Shown here piece by piece: positions 19,127 to 28,402 of a stretch of DNA of 64,000 nucleotides. The DNA is taken from positions 124,001-188,000 of the forward strand of contig CAVTIX010000009.1 in NCBI GenBank assembly GCA_963734725.1. The letters run 5' to 3'. A model generated the notes under the pieces. That model saw nothing but the letters and a program-made list of their open reading frames with translations. It ran no database searches and was not told where the DNA came from. The first letter of the stretch is position 1. Each line of letters opens with the position of its first letter. A program made the position numbers and the translations under genes. Source of the stretch: DASXKD01 sp963734725 (lineage in GTDB: Bacteria > Actinomycetota > Actinomycetes > Streptosporangiales > Streptosporangiaceae).

Positions 19127-22100
19127 ATGGTTGTGGCGGAGTTGCGGATCAGCGACGTCCCGGGTGGGGCTGCGGGCCGGCGGCGGGTGGAGGTGTTGTG
19201 GCAGGACGGGGCGGCGCGCCGGGTGGCGGTGGCCGAGGTCGCTGGCTTGCCGGGTGGGGGCGAGGGGGAGCGGGTCCGCTGGTATCTGGAGGATTACGCG
19301 GAGTTCCCCGCCGACCCGGCGCCGGTGATCGCGCGGGAGGCGGAGGCGCAACTGGCTCAGGCCGGGGCGGGGTTGTTCCGTGCGGTGTTCGCGGATGTGG
19401 ATGCTATGGGGATTTGGGAGCGGGCGCGGGACCGGCTGGGCCAGGTGCGGGTGGAGGTGGAGGCTGACCCGGGGGAGGGGCCGGGGATACCGTGGGAGCT
19501 GCTGCGCGATCCGGGCCGGGATGCGCCGGTGGCGCTGGGCGCGGGGGCGTTTGTCCGCACCCATTTGCGGGCGGCGGGGCACCCTGCGTTGCCGGAGCCG
19601 TCGGGGGACCGGTTGCGGGTGCTGCTGGTGATCGCCCGGCCCGGCGGCCGGGATGATGTGCCGTTCCGGTCGGTGGCCTCCCGGCTGGTCCGGGGCGGGG
19701 CGGGGCGGATGGAGGGCCTGGATCTGGATGTGCTGCGCCCGGCCACCTTCGCCCGGCTGTCGCAGGTGCTGGAGGCCGCGTATGCGGCGGGGCGGCCGTA
19801 TCACGTGGTGCACTTCGACGGCCACGGCGATTGGCTCGACCCGGCTAGTGATGGCGGCGGGGGAGCGGGCGGTGATGGCAGCGAGGGGCCTGGTGGTGGC
19901 GCCGGTGTGTCGCCGCCGATGTATGGGGGGTTGGTGGCTGGGCCGGTGCGGCCGGGCCAGCACGGGTACCTGCTGTTCGAAGACCCCAAGAGCAAGGAGA
20001 ACCAGCAGCTGGTGGACGGGCCGGCGCTGGGGCGGCTGCTGGCCGGAACCGGTGTGCCGGTGCTGGTGTTGAACGCTTGCCGGTCCGCCTACTCGGAGGC
20101 CCGCAGCGAGCCCGGCGACGCGCCGGGGGACGCCTCGGTCGCTCGGGAAGGCGACGGTGTTCTGACGGGGGATGTGCATGCGCGGATCCGGGCGTATGGG
20201 TCGCTGGCGGCCGAGGTCGCTGACGCCGGGGTGCCCGGTGTGGTGGCGATGCGCTACAACGTCTACGTCGTCACCGCCGCCCAGTTTGTGGCCGACCTGT
20301 ACGCCCACCTGCTCGCCGGAAACTCTCTCGGCCAGTCCGCCGCCGCCGCCCGGAAAGCCCTCGCTGCCGACCCGGTGCGGCAGATCGGACCGGTACCGGT
20401 GGCGCTGCAGGACTGGACCGTCCCCATCGTCTACGAGTCCGCGCCGTTGGTGCTGCTGCGCCCGCCGGATCGCGCGGCGCCGCTGATCACGCTCGCTCCG
20501 ACCGAAACCAGGGCCGATCAGGACGGCGCTGGGGCAGGCGGCCTGCCGCGGCCGCCGGATGCGGGGTTCTTCGGCCGAGACGAGACGCTGCTGGCCGCTG
20601 GACCGAGCCTTCGACACCCAGCCGGTCGTGCTGCTGCACGCGTTCGCCGGGGCGGGCAAGTCCGCCACGGCGGCGGAGTTCGCCCGCTGGTATGCCGCCA
20701 CCGGCGGCCTCGACCACCCCGAACACCCAGAGTGGGGGCCGGGAGCGGTGCTGTGGTCCTCCTTCGAGCACCACCTGAGTGCCGACCGGGTCCTCGGCGC
20801 CGCCGGGGACCACTTCGCCAGCCTGCTGGAGGCCAACGGCATCGCCTGGGCGGCGGTCACCGACCCCGGCCAGCGCCGCGACCTGGTCCTGCAGGTGCTG
20901 GCGCAGGTACCGGTGCTGTGGATATGGGACAACGTCGAACCGGTCACCGGGTTCCCGGCCGACACCCCCAGCGACTGGACCCCGGCCGAACAAGACGACC
21001 TCGCTGAACCTGTTGCGCGACCTGGCCCAGCACACCCGGTGCAAGGTGCTGCTCACCTCCCGCCGCGACGAGCACCCCTGGCTCGGAAACCTCCCCGCCC
21101 GGGTTCAGCTGCCGCCGATGCCGATGCGGGAAAGGCTGCAACTGGCCGCCGCCCTCGCCGCCCGGCACGGCCACACCATGGCCACCGCGGACTGGCGGCC
21201 GCTGCTGCGGTATGCGGCCGGCAACCCGCTGACCGTCACCGTCCTTGTGGGCCAGGCCCTGCGTGACAACCTGACCACCACCGAGGCAGATCGAGTCGTT
21301 CGTGGACCGGCTGCGTGCGGGGGAAGCCGAACTGGAGGCCGAGGAGGACGCGACGCTGGGCCGGACCCGGTCGCTGGCCGTCTCGCTCAGTTACGGGTTC
21401 GCGGAGGCGTTCACCGAGGCGGAGCGGGCCCGGCTGGCGGTGCTGCACCTGTTCCGCGACACCGCCGACGTCGACGCCCTCCGCTACATGGGCGACCCGG
21501 AGGCTAGCCGGGGAGGACGCGGTACCCGGACTGACCGGACTGGACCGCGAGGCCGGCGATCGCGCTGCTGGACCGGGCCGTCGGCATCGGCCTGCTGGAA
21601 TCCCTTGGCGGCGGCTACTACCGAATCCACCCCGCCCTGCCCTGGTACTTCACCATCCTGTACACCGCCACCTACGGAGACGCCGGCAGCCCAGCCGCCG
21701 ATCGGGCGGCCCGCGCCTATACCAAAGCCGTTGGCCAACGTGGCGAGTACTACCTCCGCCAAGCTGGAACGGGACACGAAGCCCAAGTCGTCTCCATCCT
21801 GAAAACGGAGGAAGCCAACCTGCGCCACGCCCTCGACCTCGCCCGCGCCCAGGGGCTGTGGCGGGCTGCGGGCGGCTGCCTGCAAGGGCTGCACACCTGT
21901 ATCAACGAGACCGGCCGCGATGGTGAATGGGCCCGGCTGGTCGCCAGCGTCACCGCCGACTTCACCAACCCCGCCACCGGCGGGCCGCTGCCCGGCCGCG
22001 AAGAGGAATGGGCCGTCATTACCGGCTTCCGGGTCACCCTCGCCACGGAGGCGCGGGACTGGCCCACTGCCACCCGTCTTCAATCCGCCCTCACCGGCTG

Positions 22101-22882
22101 GGACCGCCGCCGGGCCGGGGCTGCCCTCACCCAACCGTCCGATCAGCTTGATGCAGACGGCCGGAACATGATCCGCAGCCTCGCGGTGTCCCTGCAGCAC
22201 CTTGGGAAGATCCTTGCCGAGCAGGCCGATCCTGCTTGCCAGTCCGCCTACCGGGAGGCAATCGACCTGAGTCAGCGGATCGGTGATCACGACCTCGAAG
22301 CCATGATCGCGGTCACCCTAGGGAACGCCTACATGAGGGTGCCTGGCCTTCGTGATTACGACGAGGCCCAGAAATGGCTGCAACACTCCCTCGACCTGCG
22401 ACCAGTGCACGACCAGGCCGGGCGCTCCGCTTCCCAGAGCCAGCTCGCCGCCCTGGCATACCAGCGGTTCCTCGCCGCCCGCGACGCTGGCGCCCCCGAA
22501 CCCAGCCTGCTGCGCCACCTCAACGCTGCGCTTGCCGGCTACCAGGCGGCCCTCACCCTCACGCCTGCCGACGACCTCGAACCAGCTCGCTATCGACCAC
22601 AACCAACTCGGAGCCATCTACGGCGACTCGGGCGACAACGCCAACGCGCTGCGCCACTTCCAGCAGTCCATCAAGTACAAGGAAGCCAGCGGCAACACCT
22701 ACGGCGCTGCCCTGACTCGCTACAACGTAGCCGCTCTGCTCACCCGAGCCGGCCGCTACCAGGACGCGCTGCACTACGCAAACGCCGCCCTCAACAATTT
22801 CGAGCAGGCCGGGCCTGGCGCCGCCGACCGCGCCGACATCGCGCGGCAGCTCATCGCTGACCTGGAACAGCGCACCCGCTGA
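19127..22882 (+). pseudogene. CHAT protease-STAND ATPase-TPR protein, multiply frameshifted
   Basis: About 1,250 residues are readable if single-base shifts near 20596, 21000, 21284, 21505, 21560 and 22585 are bridged. The N-terminal caspase-like CHAT domain has its catalytic His in YHVVHFDGHGDWLDP and Cys in VPVLVLNACRSAYSE. After GFFGRDETLLA comes a STAND/NB-ARC-type ATPase: Walker A HAFAGAGKSATA, Walker B VLWIWDNVEPV, and the arginine-rich turn VLLTSRRDEHP. A winged-helix-like segment and then TPR helices follow (AYREAIDLSQRIGDHDLEAM, ALRHFQQSIKYKEASGNTYG, YQDALHYANAALNNFEQAG). This is the layout of sensor-protease switch proteins in conflict or programmed-death systems. The start at ATG 19127 is uncertain. 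Each piece stays conserved across the breaks, so decay is recent or the breaks are assembly errors. Confidence 0.75.
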
Positions 22883-23189
22883 CGGGGTAATCCGCCTGAT
22901 TGGAGATCGGGGATCACGGCGGTCGGACGCTCCCGTTGACGGTTGTAGAACACCTCGTCGTGATCTTGATGGCGTTTGGCTAAAGCACCAAGTACGACAA
23001 GGCGTTCCTCGATGGCAACACGCACACTGCCCGAGCCTTCGTTCACATTGCCTGTCCAGGGCTCCCTTAGAACCCGCGATGCCGAGGATTTCGACGGTCA
23101 CCTCGGATTCGCGGACAGAACCCGGGAATGGCCCAAGCAGCGATCGTTGCGGTGCGGCTCGCACAGCCGAACCGGTCATTAGCCCAGGT
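22883..23189. other. Stretch without a recognised gene
   Basis: Between the end of the CHAT-TPR frame and an IS110 scrap; no convincing frame. Confidence 0.35.
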
Positions 23190-23399
23190 CGTCGGACTTG
23201 CCGGCCTTGACGTCGCTGACGAAGGCTCGCTGTGGGCGCGCATCCAGGCCAGCGCAGCATGGTAGCCAGCCGCATCAGCCGGGAAGGCCTGAGTGCCCGG
23301 CACCCGGCCCACCTGATCCACCGCCGCCGCCACATGCACGTCGGCATGCATGTCCACACCCCCGGTGACGGGCAGCGCCTGTTCTGCGATCCTGGGCAT
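23190..23399 (-). pseudogene. IS110-family transposase N-terminal remnant
   Basis: VTGGVDMHADVHVAAAVDQV followed by FPADAAGYHAALAWMRAH is the start of an IS110 DEDD transposase, including the first catalytic Asp in GVDMHADVH. It breaks off after about 58 codons. Directly after it another frame reads AFVSDVKAGKSDDLG then stop, which resembles the tail of DUF397 proteins. So the IS piece was joined to an unrelated gene end. Confidence 0.55.
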
Positions 23400-23860
23400 A
23401 ACCTCTCCTTCCGCGCGATACCAGCAGCCCGGGGAAGGGGAACAACGCCGCCGGCCGGGACGGGCGGACAGAACACTTCCAGGACACCGAAGGTCAGGCT
23501 CCTACCAAGTCACGAACGCCCCGGCCGGCGGTTGCCGCGTCTTGCCGCCAGCCCCGGCCCCGCGGTTCGGCGGCAGGACACGCGATTCGCGGTCAGTTCG
23601 GCGCAGGCCGTCGCCGCGCGGGCCTGGTTGCTGGCGCTTTGCTGGTTGATCAGCGCGACGATCCCGGCGACGACAGCGATGTCATCTGGCTCTGAGGTGC
23701 TCCTGATGGGTTCGCTCCGCGCGGCTCTGAGTCGATCGCGCTATCCCGTTGGACGAGCGCATCCATAGAGGTGGTCGGCACCTGGTGGCGTTGCGGTTAC
23801 CGTAGCCTGACAGTTGATCTTGTACGGTGCAGGTAGCCGATCGCAGTCGGGGAGGCCGGG
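23400..23860. other. Stretch without a recognised gene
   Basis: No convincing frame. The last 60 bp before Lsr2 should hold its promoter; ribosome-site-like GGAGGCCGGG lies at 23851-23860. Confidence 0.35.
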
Positions 23861-24193
23861 ATGGCACAGAAGATAACCGTCGCGCTTGAAGACGATCTTG
23901 ATGGAGGACCGGCAGATGAGACGGTGCGGTTCGGGCTGGGCGGCGCCGAGTACGAGATCGACCTGAGCAAGAAGAACGCCAAGACGTTCCGTAAGCAGCT
24001 CGCACCCTTCATCGAACATGCCCGCAAGGCTGGCCGGGGACAGCGCCGCCGGGCCGGGCGTACCGCATCAAGCCGTGAGCGCAGCGGCGGTATCCGGGCG
24101 TGGGCCAAAGAGCAGGGCATCGCGGTCAGCGACCGCGGGCGCATCCCCGCCAGCGTCGTTGAGCAGTACGAAGCCGCCACCAAAGGATCCTGA
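23861..24193 (+). CDS. lsr2: Lsr2 nucleoid-associated protein
   Basis: 110 residues, the normal length. The N-terminal dimerisation part is MAQKITVALEDDLDGGPADE with VRFGLGGAEYEIDLSKKNA. The C-terminal DNA-binding part has IRAWAKEQGIAVSDRGRIPA, containing the RGR AT-hook-like motif that reads AT-rich minor grooves. Lsr2 coats and silences AT-rich, often foreign, DNA in actinomycetes. Its position between IS scraps and single enzymes suggests an accessory paralogue rather than the main copy, but that cannot be decided here. A GGAGG stands 6-10 bp upstream of the ATG. Confidence 0.92.
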   Translation: MAQKITVALEDDLDGGPADETVRFGLGGAEYEIDLSKKNAKTFRKQLAPFIEHARKAGRGQRRRAGRTASSRERSGGIRAWAKEQGIAVSDRGRIPASVVEQYEAATKGS

Positions 24194-24391
24194 CACAAGC
24201 TGGCACATGGCCCGGTCCAAGCCGGCCCACCCACATGTTCTCTGGCCCTGACGGCCAGCAGCGGCATGCGGTTGGTCTCCTCACCACCACCCTTGGACCA
24301 GAAGCCGACGCCCGGATCTGCCGATGAGCGCGAGATTGCCAGCGCGGTCGAGCGTGGCCTCGTGCCGTGCTCGGTGGGTGACGCCGGGTGC

Positions 24392-25003
24392 TCAGTCCAG
24401 CGCGAACGATCCTGGGACGATCTGGCCTGCCGGCTCGTAGGTGCCGATCACCACTCCGGTGGTGGAGACCTTGCTGTTGACGAGCCTGAGCCCGGAGGGG
24501 ATGGTGCCGTCGGCGAACAGGCGTTTGCCCGACCCGATGACCAGGGGGAAGACCCACAGGCGGTACTGGTCGACCAGGTTGTGGCGCAGCAGCGTCTGGA
24601 TCAGGTTCCCGCTGCCATGCACCTGCAGCTCTGGCCCATCGTCTTGCTTGAGCGCCGCGATGCCATCGGCCGCGTCTCCCTCGATCAGGACCGAGGTGCG
24701 CCACCCCAGCGTGGGATGACCGCGCGAGGCGACGTACTTGGTGGCGTCGTTCAACGGCTTGCCGCCGGCCTCTTCCGGGGCGTGCGGCCAGTATGCGGCG
24801 AAGATGTCGTAGGTCTTGCGCCCGAGCACCAGGTCGAACGGCGCGCTCATCGCCTCGCCCATGACCTGGCCCATCTGCTCGTCCCAGTAGTTCACCGACC
24901 AGCCGCCGTGCGCGAAGCCGCCGCCGTCGTCCTCGCCAGGCCCGCCCGGCGCCTGCATCACCCCGTCGAGGGTCACGAAGGTGCTCACGATCAGCTTTCT
25001 CAT
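24392..25003 (-). CDS. Dihydrofolate-reductase-family protein (RibD C-terminal domain)
   Basis: 203 residues. It begins MRKLIVSTFVTLDGVMQAPG, the usual opening of the RibD-C/DHFR-like family, continues with FDLVLGRKTYDIFAAYW and ends with LFADGTIPSGLRLVNSKVSTTG. The GSGNLIQTLL segment is the NADPH phosphate-loop region. Members are NADPH-dependent reductases of unknown substrate, not true folate enzymes. RBS GAAGGG lies upstream of ATG 25003. It is monocistronic. Confidence 0.88.
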   Translation of the reverse strand: MRKLIVSTFVTLDGVMQAPGGPGEDDGGGFAHGGWSVNYWDEQMGQVMGEAMSAPFDLVLGRKTYDIFAAYWPHAPEEAGGKPLNDATKYVASRGHPTLGWRTSVLIEGDAADGIAALKQDDGPELQVHGSGNLIQTLLRHNLVDQYRLWVFPLVIGSGKRLFADGTIPSGLRLVNSKVSTTGVVIGTYEPAGQIVPGSFALD

Positions 25004-25371
25004 CTCTGGTGCCCTTCCGATCGGATCCCCGGCTTGAGTTCAGCTCACTGCGGTTGCGACCGAACAGCGGAGCAAGACTCATCGCGAGGGCAGCGGCAAT
25101 GAGGGGTTCGGGTCCCACAGCATCATCGCCCCACCGCAGGTGCCAGGCCGCCGCACCCCGCGTCAAGCGCCCCGGCTGCGCCACAGAACCGTCGCTGATG
25201 GACGACCTCTCTTGCCGCCCTGCGTCCCGGCCGTGATTAACGTCCAGTCAGCATGGACTCGGGTCGGGTACGGCCGCGCCCCGCACGACCCGGAGGCAGT
25301 GGCTCAGCCCCCAATGTGCCGGGTCCACGCGAGTTGTAGTTCCGGATCGCGCATGGCCGGTTCGGGTCGGG
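25004..25371. other. Stretch without a recognised gene
   Basis: Between two minus-strand genes; no coding frame that I can support. Confidence 0.35.
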
Positions 25372-25980
25372 TCAGCTCGGGGCGTGAAGCCACGGATCCC
25401 TGAGATCGAAGAAGACGGGTTCGCCGATGGTGAGCGCGTCCATCTCCTTCATCATCTCCTGCATCTGCGGCGGTGGTTGCTTCTGTTCACCTTCGCGAGC
25501 CGACTCCTCGGAGGTGAAGTAGATCGCCATCGTCCAGGCGCCGCCGTCGTGACCCACCGAGACCGTGCCGAGGATGTCGGGCCGGAACTCCTGCCAGTCG
25601 GTTGGATCATTCGCCATCAACTCACGCGCGCGGTCCGGGTCGCTCGAACGACCCTGCATGACCTGCACGAAGCCGGCCTGCGAGGGGTCACCGGGAGTGT
25701 CGACCTCGACCGACGTGCTGTTGTGAAACACCGGCTCGCCGGTGAACAGCGCCGCCGTCTGCTCCCACCACGCCGTCTGCTCCGGCCGAGCACTGTTCTG
25801 CCGCGCCGCCTCGTCCGACTCAAACCGTGCCAGGGCAATCAGCCTTCCGTCATCAGTAACCCCCGATGTGCTGCCAAGCCATCCCACCGCTCCAGGGGCC
25901 ACCTCCTCGACCCATCTGTCAAGCTGCGCGCGCACCTGCGCGGCGTCGGACACATGGCCCTGGATCACCTGCACAAACAT
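25372..25980 (-). CDS. Two-domain ferredoxin-like (ABM-type) protein
   Basis: 202 residues made of two similar halves, each starting FVQV-x-QG: MFVQVIQGHVSDAAQVRAQL and, near residue 104, AGFVQVMQGRSSDPDRARE. Each half has the length and pattern of an antibiotic-biosynthesis-monooxygenase-like dimeric alpha/beta barrel, here fused in tandem. No catalytic residues can be claimed. GGGAGGT stands 5 bp before ATG 25980, which rules out the longer frame reaching 26220. Function unknown; a role in small-molecule oxidation or binding is possible. Confidence 0.75.
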   Translation of the reverse strand: MFVQVIQGHVSDAAQVRAQLDRWVEEVAPGAVGWLGSTSGVTDDGRLIALARFESDEAARQNSARPEQTAWWEQTAALFTGEPVFHNSTSVEVDTPGDPSQAGFVQVMQGRSSDPDRARELMANDPTDWQEFRPDILGTVSVGHDGGAWTMAIYFTSEESAREGEQKQPPPQMQEMMKEMDALTIGEPVFFDLRDPWLHAPS

Positions 25981-26733
25981 GTTGACCTCCCGTTTGCCCA
26001 TCCCCGGGCGGGTGCCGATCGGTCGCTTCGACGTTACTCCCGTCCGCGTGCACCGGGAAACTCCGCCAGCCCAGGCTCTCCGCTCGCGTGAAACAACGAT
26101 TCCCCGACTACCCCAACACACGCGAGCATCTCCAAGCGAACGCCCGGATCTGCCGGTGCAGGGCGCGCGCCTGGTCAGGCGAGATCTCGCCGCCATGGCC
26201 GTGCCGTTCGCCCGCAGCATCGACGGGCACCTCGCCCACCACGGCCCCAGGCCCTCACGCCGCTCCGGCTACGTCGAAAAGGAGGCATCACCCTGAGTGA
26301 TGGAGAAGGTCACGGAGAACGCGCGCCGACCTGCCGATCTGGTCGGCAACTTGACCGTCTGTGGCTGCCTGAAAGGGGATACCGAACTGGCATTTCTGAG
26401 CAGTGAAGGTACGCGATTCCGCGAACCTGTCCGGCAGATACCTGCGCGTTGATCGGCTGGTGCGTATCCCGCGATGCCGTCCAGTGGGGCCAGCACGTCT
26501 TCGGGAGGTCCGGCGCGGCGGCGTTCTTGCGCAGGTGCCCGGCGGATGAAGTGCTGGCGATAGGGCCGCGCTGAGCATGCCGGTATGGCCTGGGCAGGCT
26601 AGCCACGGGCCCCGCTGGCCCCGGACGCGTGCCGCCGCGGCGGCCCGGGGTTTCCCCTCTGCTTGCATGCCGAAGGCGCCTTCTCCGGCTGCAGGATTAC
26701 TCCGTCTTTGTCGCCAGCTATAGCTTCTGTCCT
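25981..26733. other. Stretch with degraded frames
   Basis: About 750 bp. A plus-strand frame near 26290-26450 starts VMEKVTENARRPADLVGNL and has faint similarity to DUF397-type small proteins, and the frame before it ends GYVEKEASP, faintly like a DUF5753 regulator. I do not regard either as supported. Confidence 0.3.
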
Positions 26734-27159
26734 ATGAACCTGACATCACACCTGCCTCCCGCACGCCGCGATCATGTTGAGGCACGCCTGCGCAGCAACT
26801 TGATGGCATGGTTGACAACGGTCCGCCCAGATGGCCAGCCGGACAGCGTGCCGGTGTGGTTCCTAGTGCGTGAGGACGAAACGATCCTCATCTACAGTCG
26901 GCCGAACAAGACCAAGCTGCGCAACATCAGCCAGAACCCCAAGGTGACGCTGGGGCTCGACGTGACCGACATAGGCAGAGACATCATCCGCATCGACGGC
27001 ACCGCAGAGCACGCTGATGACGTCCCCCCAGCCGACCAGCAGCCACAGTACGCCGCGAAGTATGCCGAACGCATCGGCGCGAATTTTGGCACAGCGCGCG
27101 AGTTCGCCGAGTTGTTCTCAGAAGCCCTGATCGTCACACCCCGCCGCCTGCGTGCCTAG
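26734..27159 (+). CDS. PPOX-class F420/FMN-dependent enzyme (TIGR03667-like)
   Basis: 141 residues of the split-barrel flavin/F420-binding fold. It has AWLTTVRPDGQPDSVPVWFL, then ETILIYSRPNKTKLRNISQN (phosphate-contacting strand and loop) and NPKVTLGLD, the pattern of the Rv3369-type family. ATG 26734 (MNLTSHLPPA) is the natural start; the frame opens at 26629. These small proteins bind F420 or FMN and reduce or oxidise unknown substrates. The last 26 bp overlap the tail of the convergent minus-strand gene. Confidence 0.85.
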   Translation: MNLTSHLPPARRDHVEARLRSNLMAWLTTVRPDGQPDSVPVWFLVREDETILIYSRPNKTKLRNISQNPKVTLGLDVTDIGRDIIRIDGTAEHADDVPPADQQPQYAAKYAERIGANFGTAREFAELFSEALIVTPRRLRA

Positions 27160-27448
27160 CCCCACGGAGCACCACACCCAGAGCTGACCCGGTCACAGGA
27201 TCACGAACACGCCCGGCCACGGCCACGCCCAGGGCGCGGACTCCGAGCAGCTCGAGCCCGAGCGTTTCGATCTGCGCGAGCACGCCGTACAGCGCGGCGC
27301 GGTCGGGGAGGGGCCCGGTCAGCACGGTGTCACCGCCGCTGGCCTGAGCCTGCAGGGCGGGGAACGCAGAGCGTATCGTCTCGCCCAGGCGGCCGCGGAC
27401 TCGGATGCGGTACCAGTGCGGCGGCCGATCACCGTGGGCACCGGTCAC
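27134..27448 (-). CDS. Conserved small protein of unknown function
   Basis: 104 residues from GTG 27448, preceded by GGTGAG. The core WYRIRVRGRLGETIRSAFP then GGDTVLTGPLPDRAALYGVL and AQIETLGLELLGVRAL looks like a small conserved actinobacterial family with a ferredoxin-like beta-alpha-beta pattern. I know no assigned function. The C-terminal tail (RDPVTGSALGVVLRG) may be unconserved and overlaps the convergent PPOX gene by 26 bp. It is the terminal part of a much longer spurious frame. Confidence 0.6.
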   Translation of the reverse strand: MTGAHGDRPPHWYRIRVRGRLGETIRSAFPALQAQASGGDTVLTGPLPDRAALYGVLAQIETLGLELLGVRALGVAVAGRVRDPVTGSALGVVLRGARHAGGGV

Positions 27449-27686
27449 GTTCTCACCACGCACACGGTGAGCCCGGCCTGCCGGCGGTTGCACGGTTACA
27501 GGGACCTGCACGGGTGACCCGTCCTGCTTAAGCGGATCCTTCTGGCTGCGAGCCTCGCGCTGGACTGGTGTTAACGGCCTGACTATCTGAGCGTCTTGGC
27601 CGGGTCTGCGGTCGTGCTCTTTGGCGATGTTGCTGCCTGGTCCTGTGTGGGGGGGCCAGGATTTTGCCGTCCTTGTTGAACGTGAG
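27449..27686. other. Non-coding flank of transposon
   Basis: No gene seen. It lies between the small conserved gene and the large inverted repeat that marks the left side of the transposon. Confidence 0.3.
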
Positions 27687-27731
27687 GGATCCCTCCCCGC
27701 CGTCGTTTGGCCACGTCGCGGGGAGGGATCC
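27687..27731. repeat. 14-bp inverted repeat at left side of transposon
   Basis: GGATCCCTCCCCGC (27687-27700) and GCGGGGAGGGATCC (27718-27731) are perfect complements around a 17-nt loop, 20 bp before the first transposon gene. GATCGCTCCCCGC at 30611-30623, after the last gene, is an inverted near-copy of the right arm (12 of 13). It may be a transposase-binding end, or an operator for the transposon operon. Confidence 0.5.
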
Positions 27732-27751
27732 GAGGCGGTGTCGCCGTGGCC

Positions 27752-28381
27752 ATGGTATGGCCGTGCCCGCTGCCGGTCGATGCCTACGTTGCCGCTGGCA
27801 GGCGGGTGGAGTTCCCGCGCCCGGGGTGCCCGTCGTGCGCGGGGCCGCTGGTGTTCTGGTCGGGTGACTGGCGTTATGTGCGGGCGGCGGGCCGCTGCCG
27901 GAAGGTCTTCGTGCCGCGGTTGCGGTGTGCGCGGTGCGGGGTGAGCCATGTGCTGCTGCCGGCGTTCGTGCTGGCCTGGCGGCTGGATGTGGCCGAGACG
28001 GTCGGTGCGGTGATCGCGGAGGTGGCGGGCGGGGGGTGTGGGGTCCGGCCGGCGGCGGCGCGGGCCGGGGTCCCGCATACCACGGCCCGGGGCTGGGTCC
28101 GGCGGTTCTGCGCTCGCGCTGGCGAGCTTGGGACGGCGTTTGCGGCGCTGGCGGTGGAGCTGGGCGGGGATGCGGTCCGCCCGCCGGCTGAGGCGGCCCG
28201 GTTCGCGCTGGCCGGGATCAAGGCAGCGTTCGGCGCGGCCGCCGCGCTGCCGGGGTGGCTGGCGGTGGGCGTGTGGCGGTTCGCGTCGTCGGTGAGCGGC
28301 GGGAGGCTGATCGCCGCCAACACAATCTCGCCCTATCTGATCGCCGGCACACGGCGTTTCATGCCTCCTGTCCCGCCATAA
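27752..28381 (+). CDS. Zinc-ribbon/HTH transposon-associated protein (DUF6431-like)
   Basis: 209 residues. Two CxxC pairs, FPRPGCPSCAGP and RLRCARCGVSH (about residues 24-70), form a zinc ribbon. A helix-turn-helix follows in IAEVAGGGCGVRPAAARAGV then HTTARGWVRRF. The C-terminus GVWRFASSVSGGRLIAANT is typical of proteins encoded just upstream of this transposase type. It probably binds DNA for the element. The stop is 21 bp before the transposase ATG, so they form one operon. The DUF number is from memory. Confidence 0.65.
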   Translation: MVWPCPLPVDAYVAAGRRVEFPRPGCPSCAGPLVFWSGDWRYVRAAGRCRKVFVPRLRCARCGVSHVLLPAFVLAWRLDVAETVGAVIAEVAGGGCGVRPAAARAGVPHTTARGWVRRFCARAGELGTAFAALAVELGGDAVRPPAEAARFALAGIKAAFGAAAALPGWLAVGVWRFASSVSGGRLIAANTISPYLIAGTRRFMPPVPP

Positions 28382-28402
28382 CCGGCATGAACGGAGGAAC
28401 AC

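Noticed and set aside
25742..26480. Possible decayed DUF5753/DUF397 regulator pair
   Set aside because: Only scattered short similarities (GYVEKEASP, DLVGNL); not enough to separate from chance.
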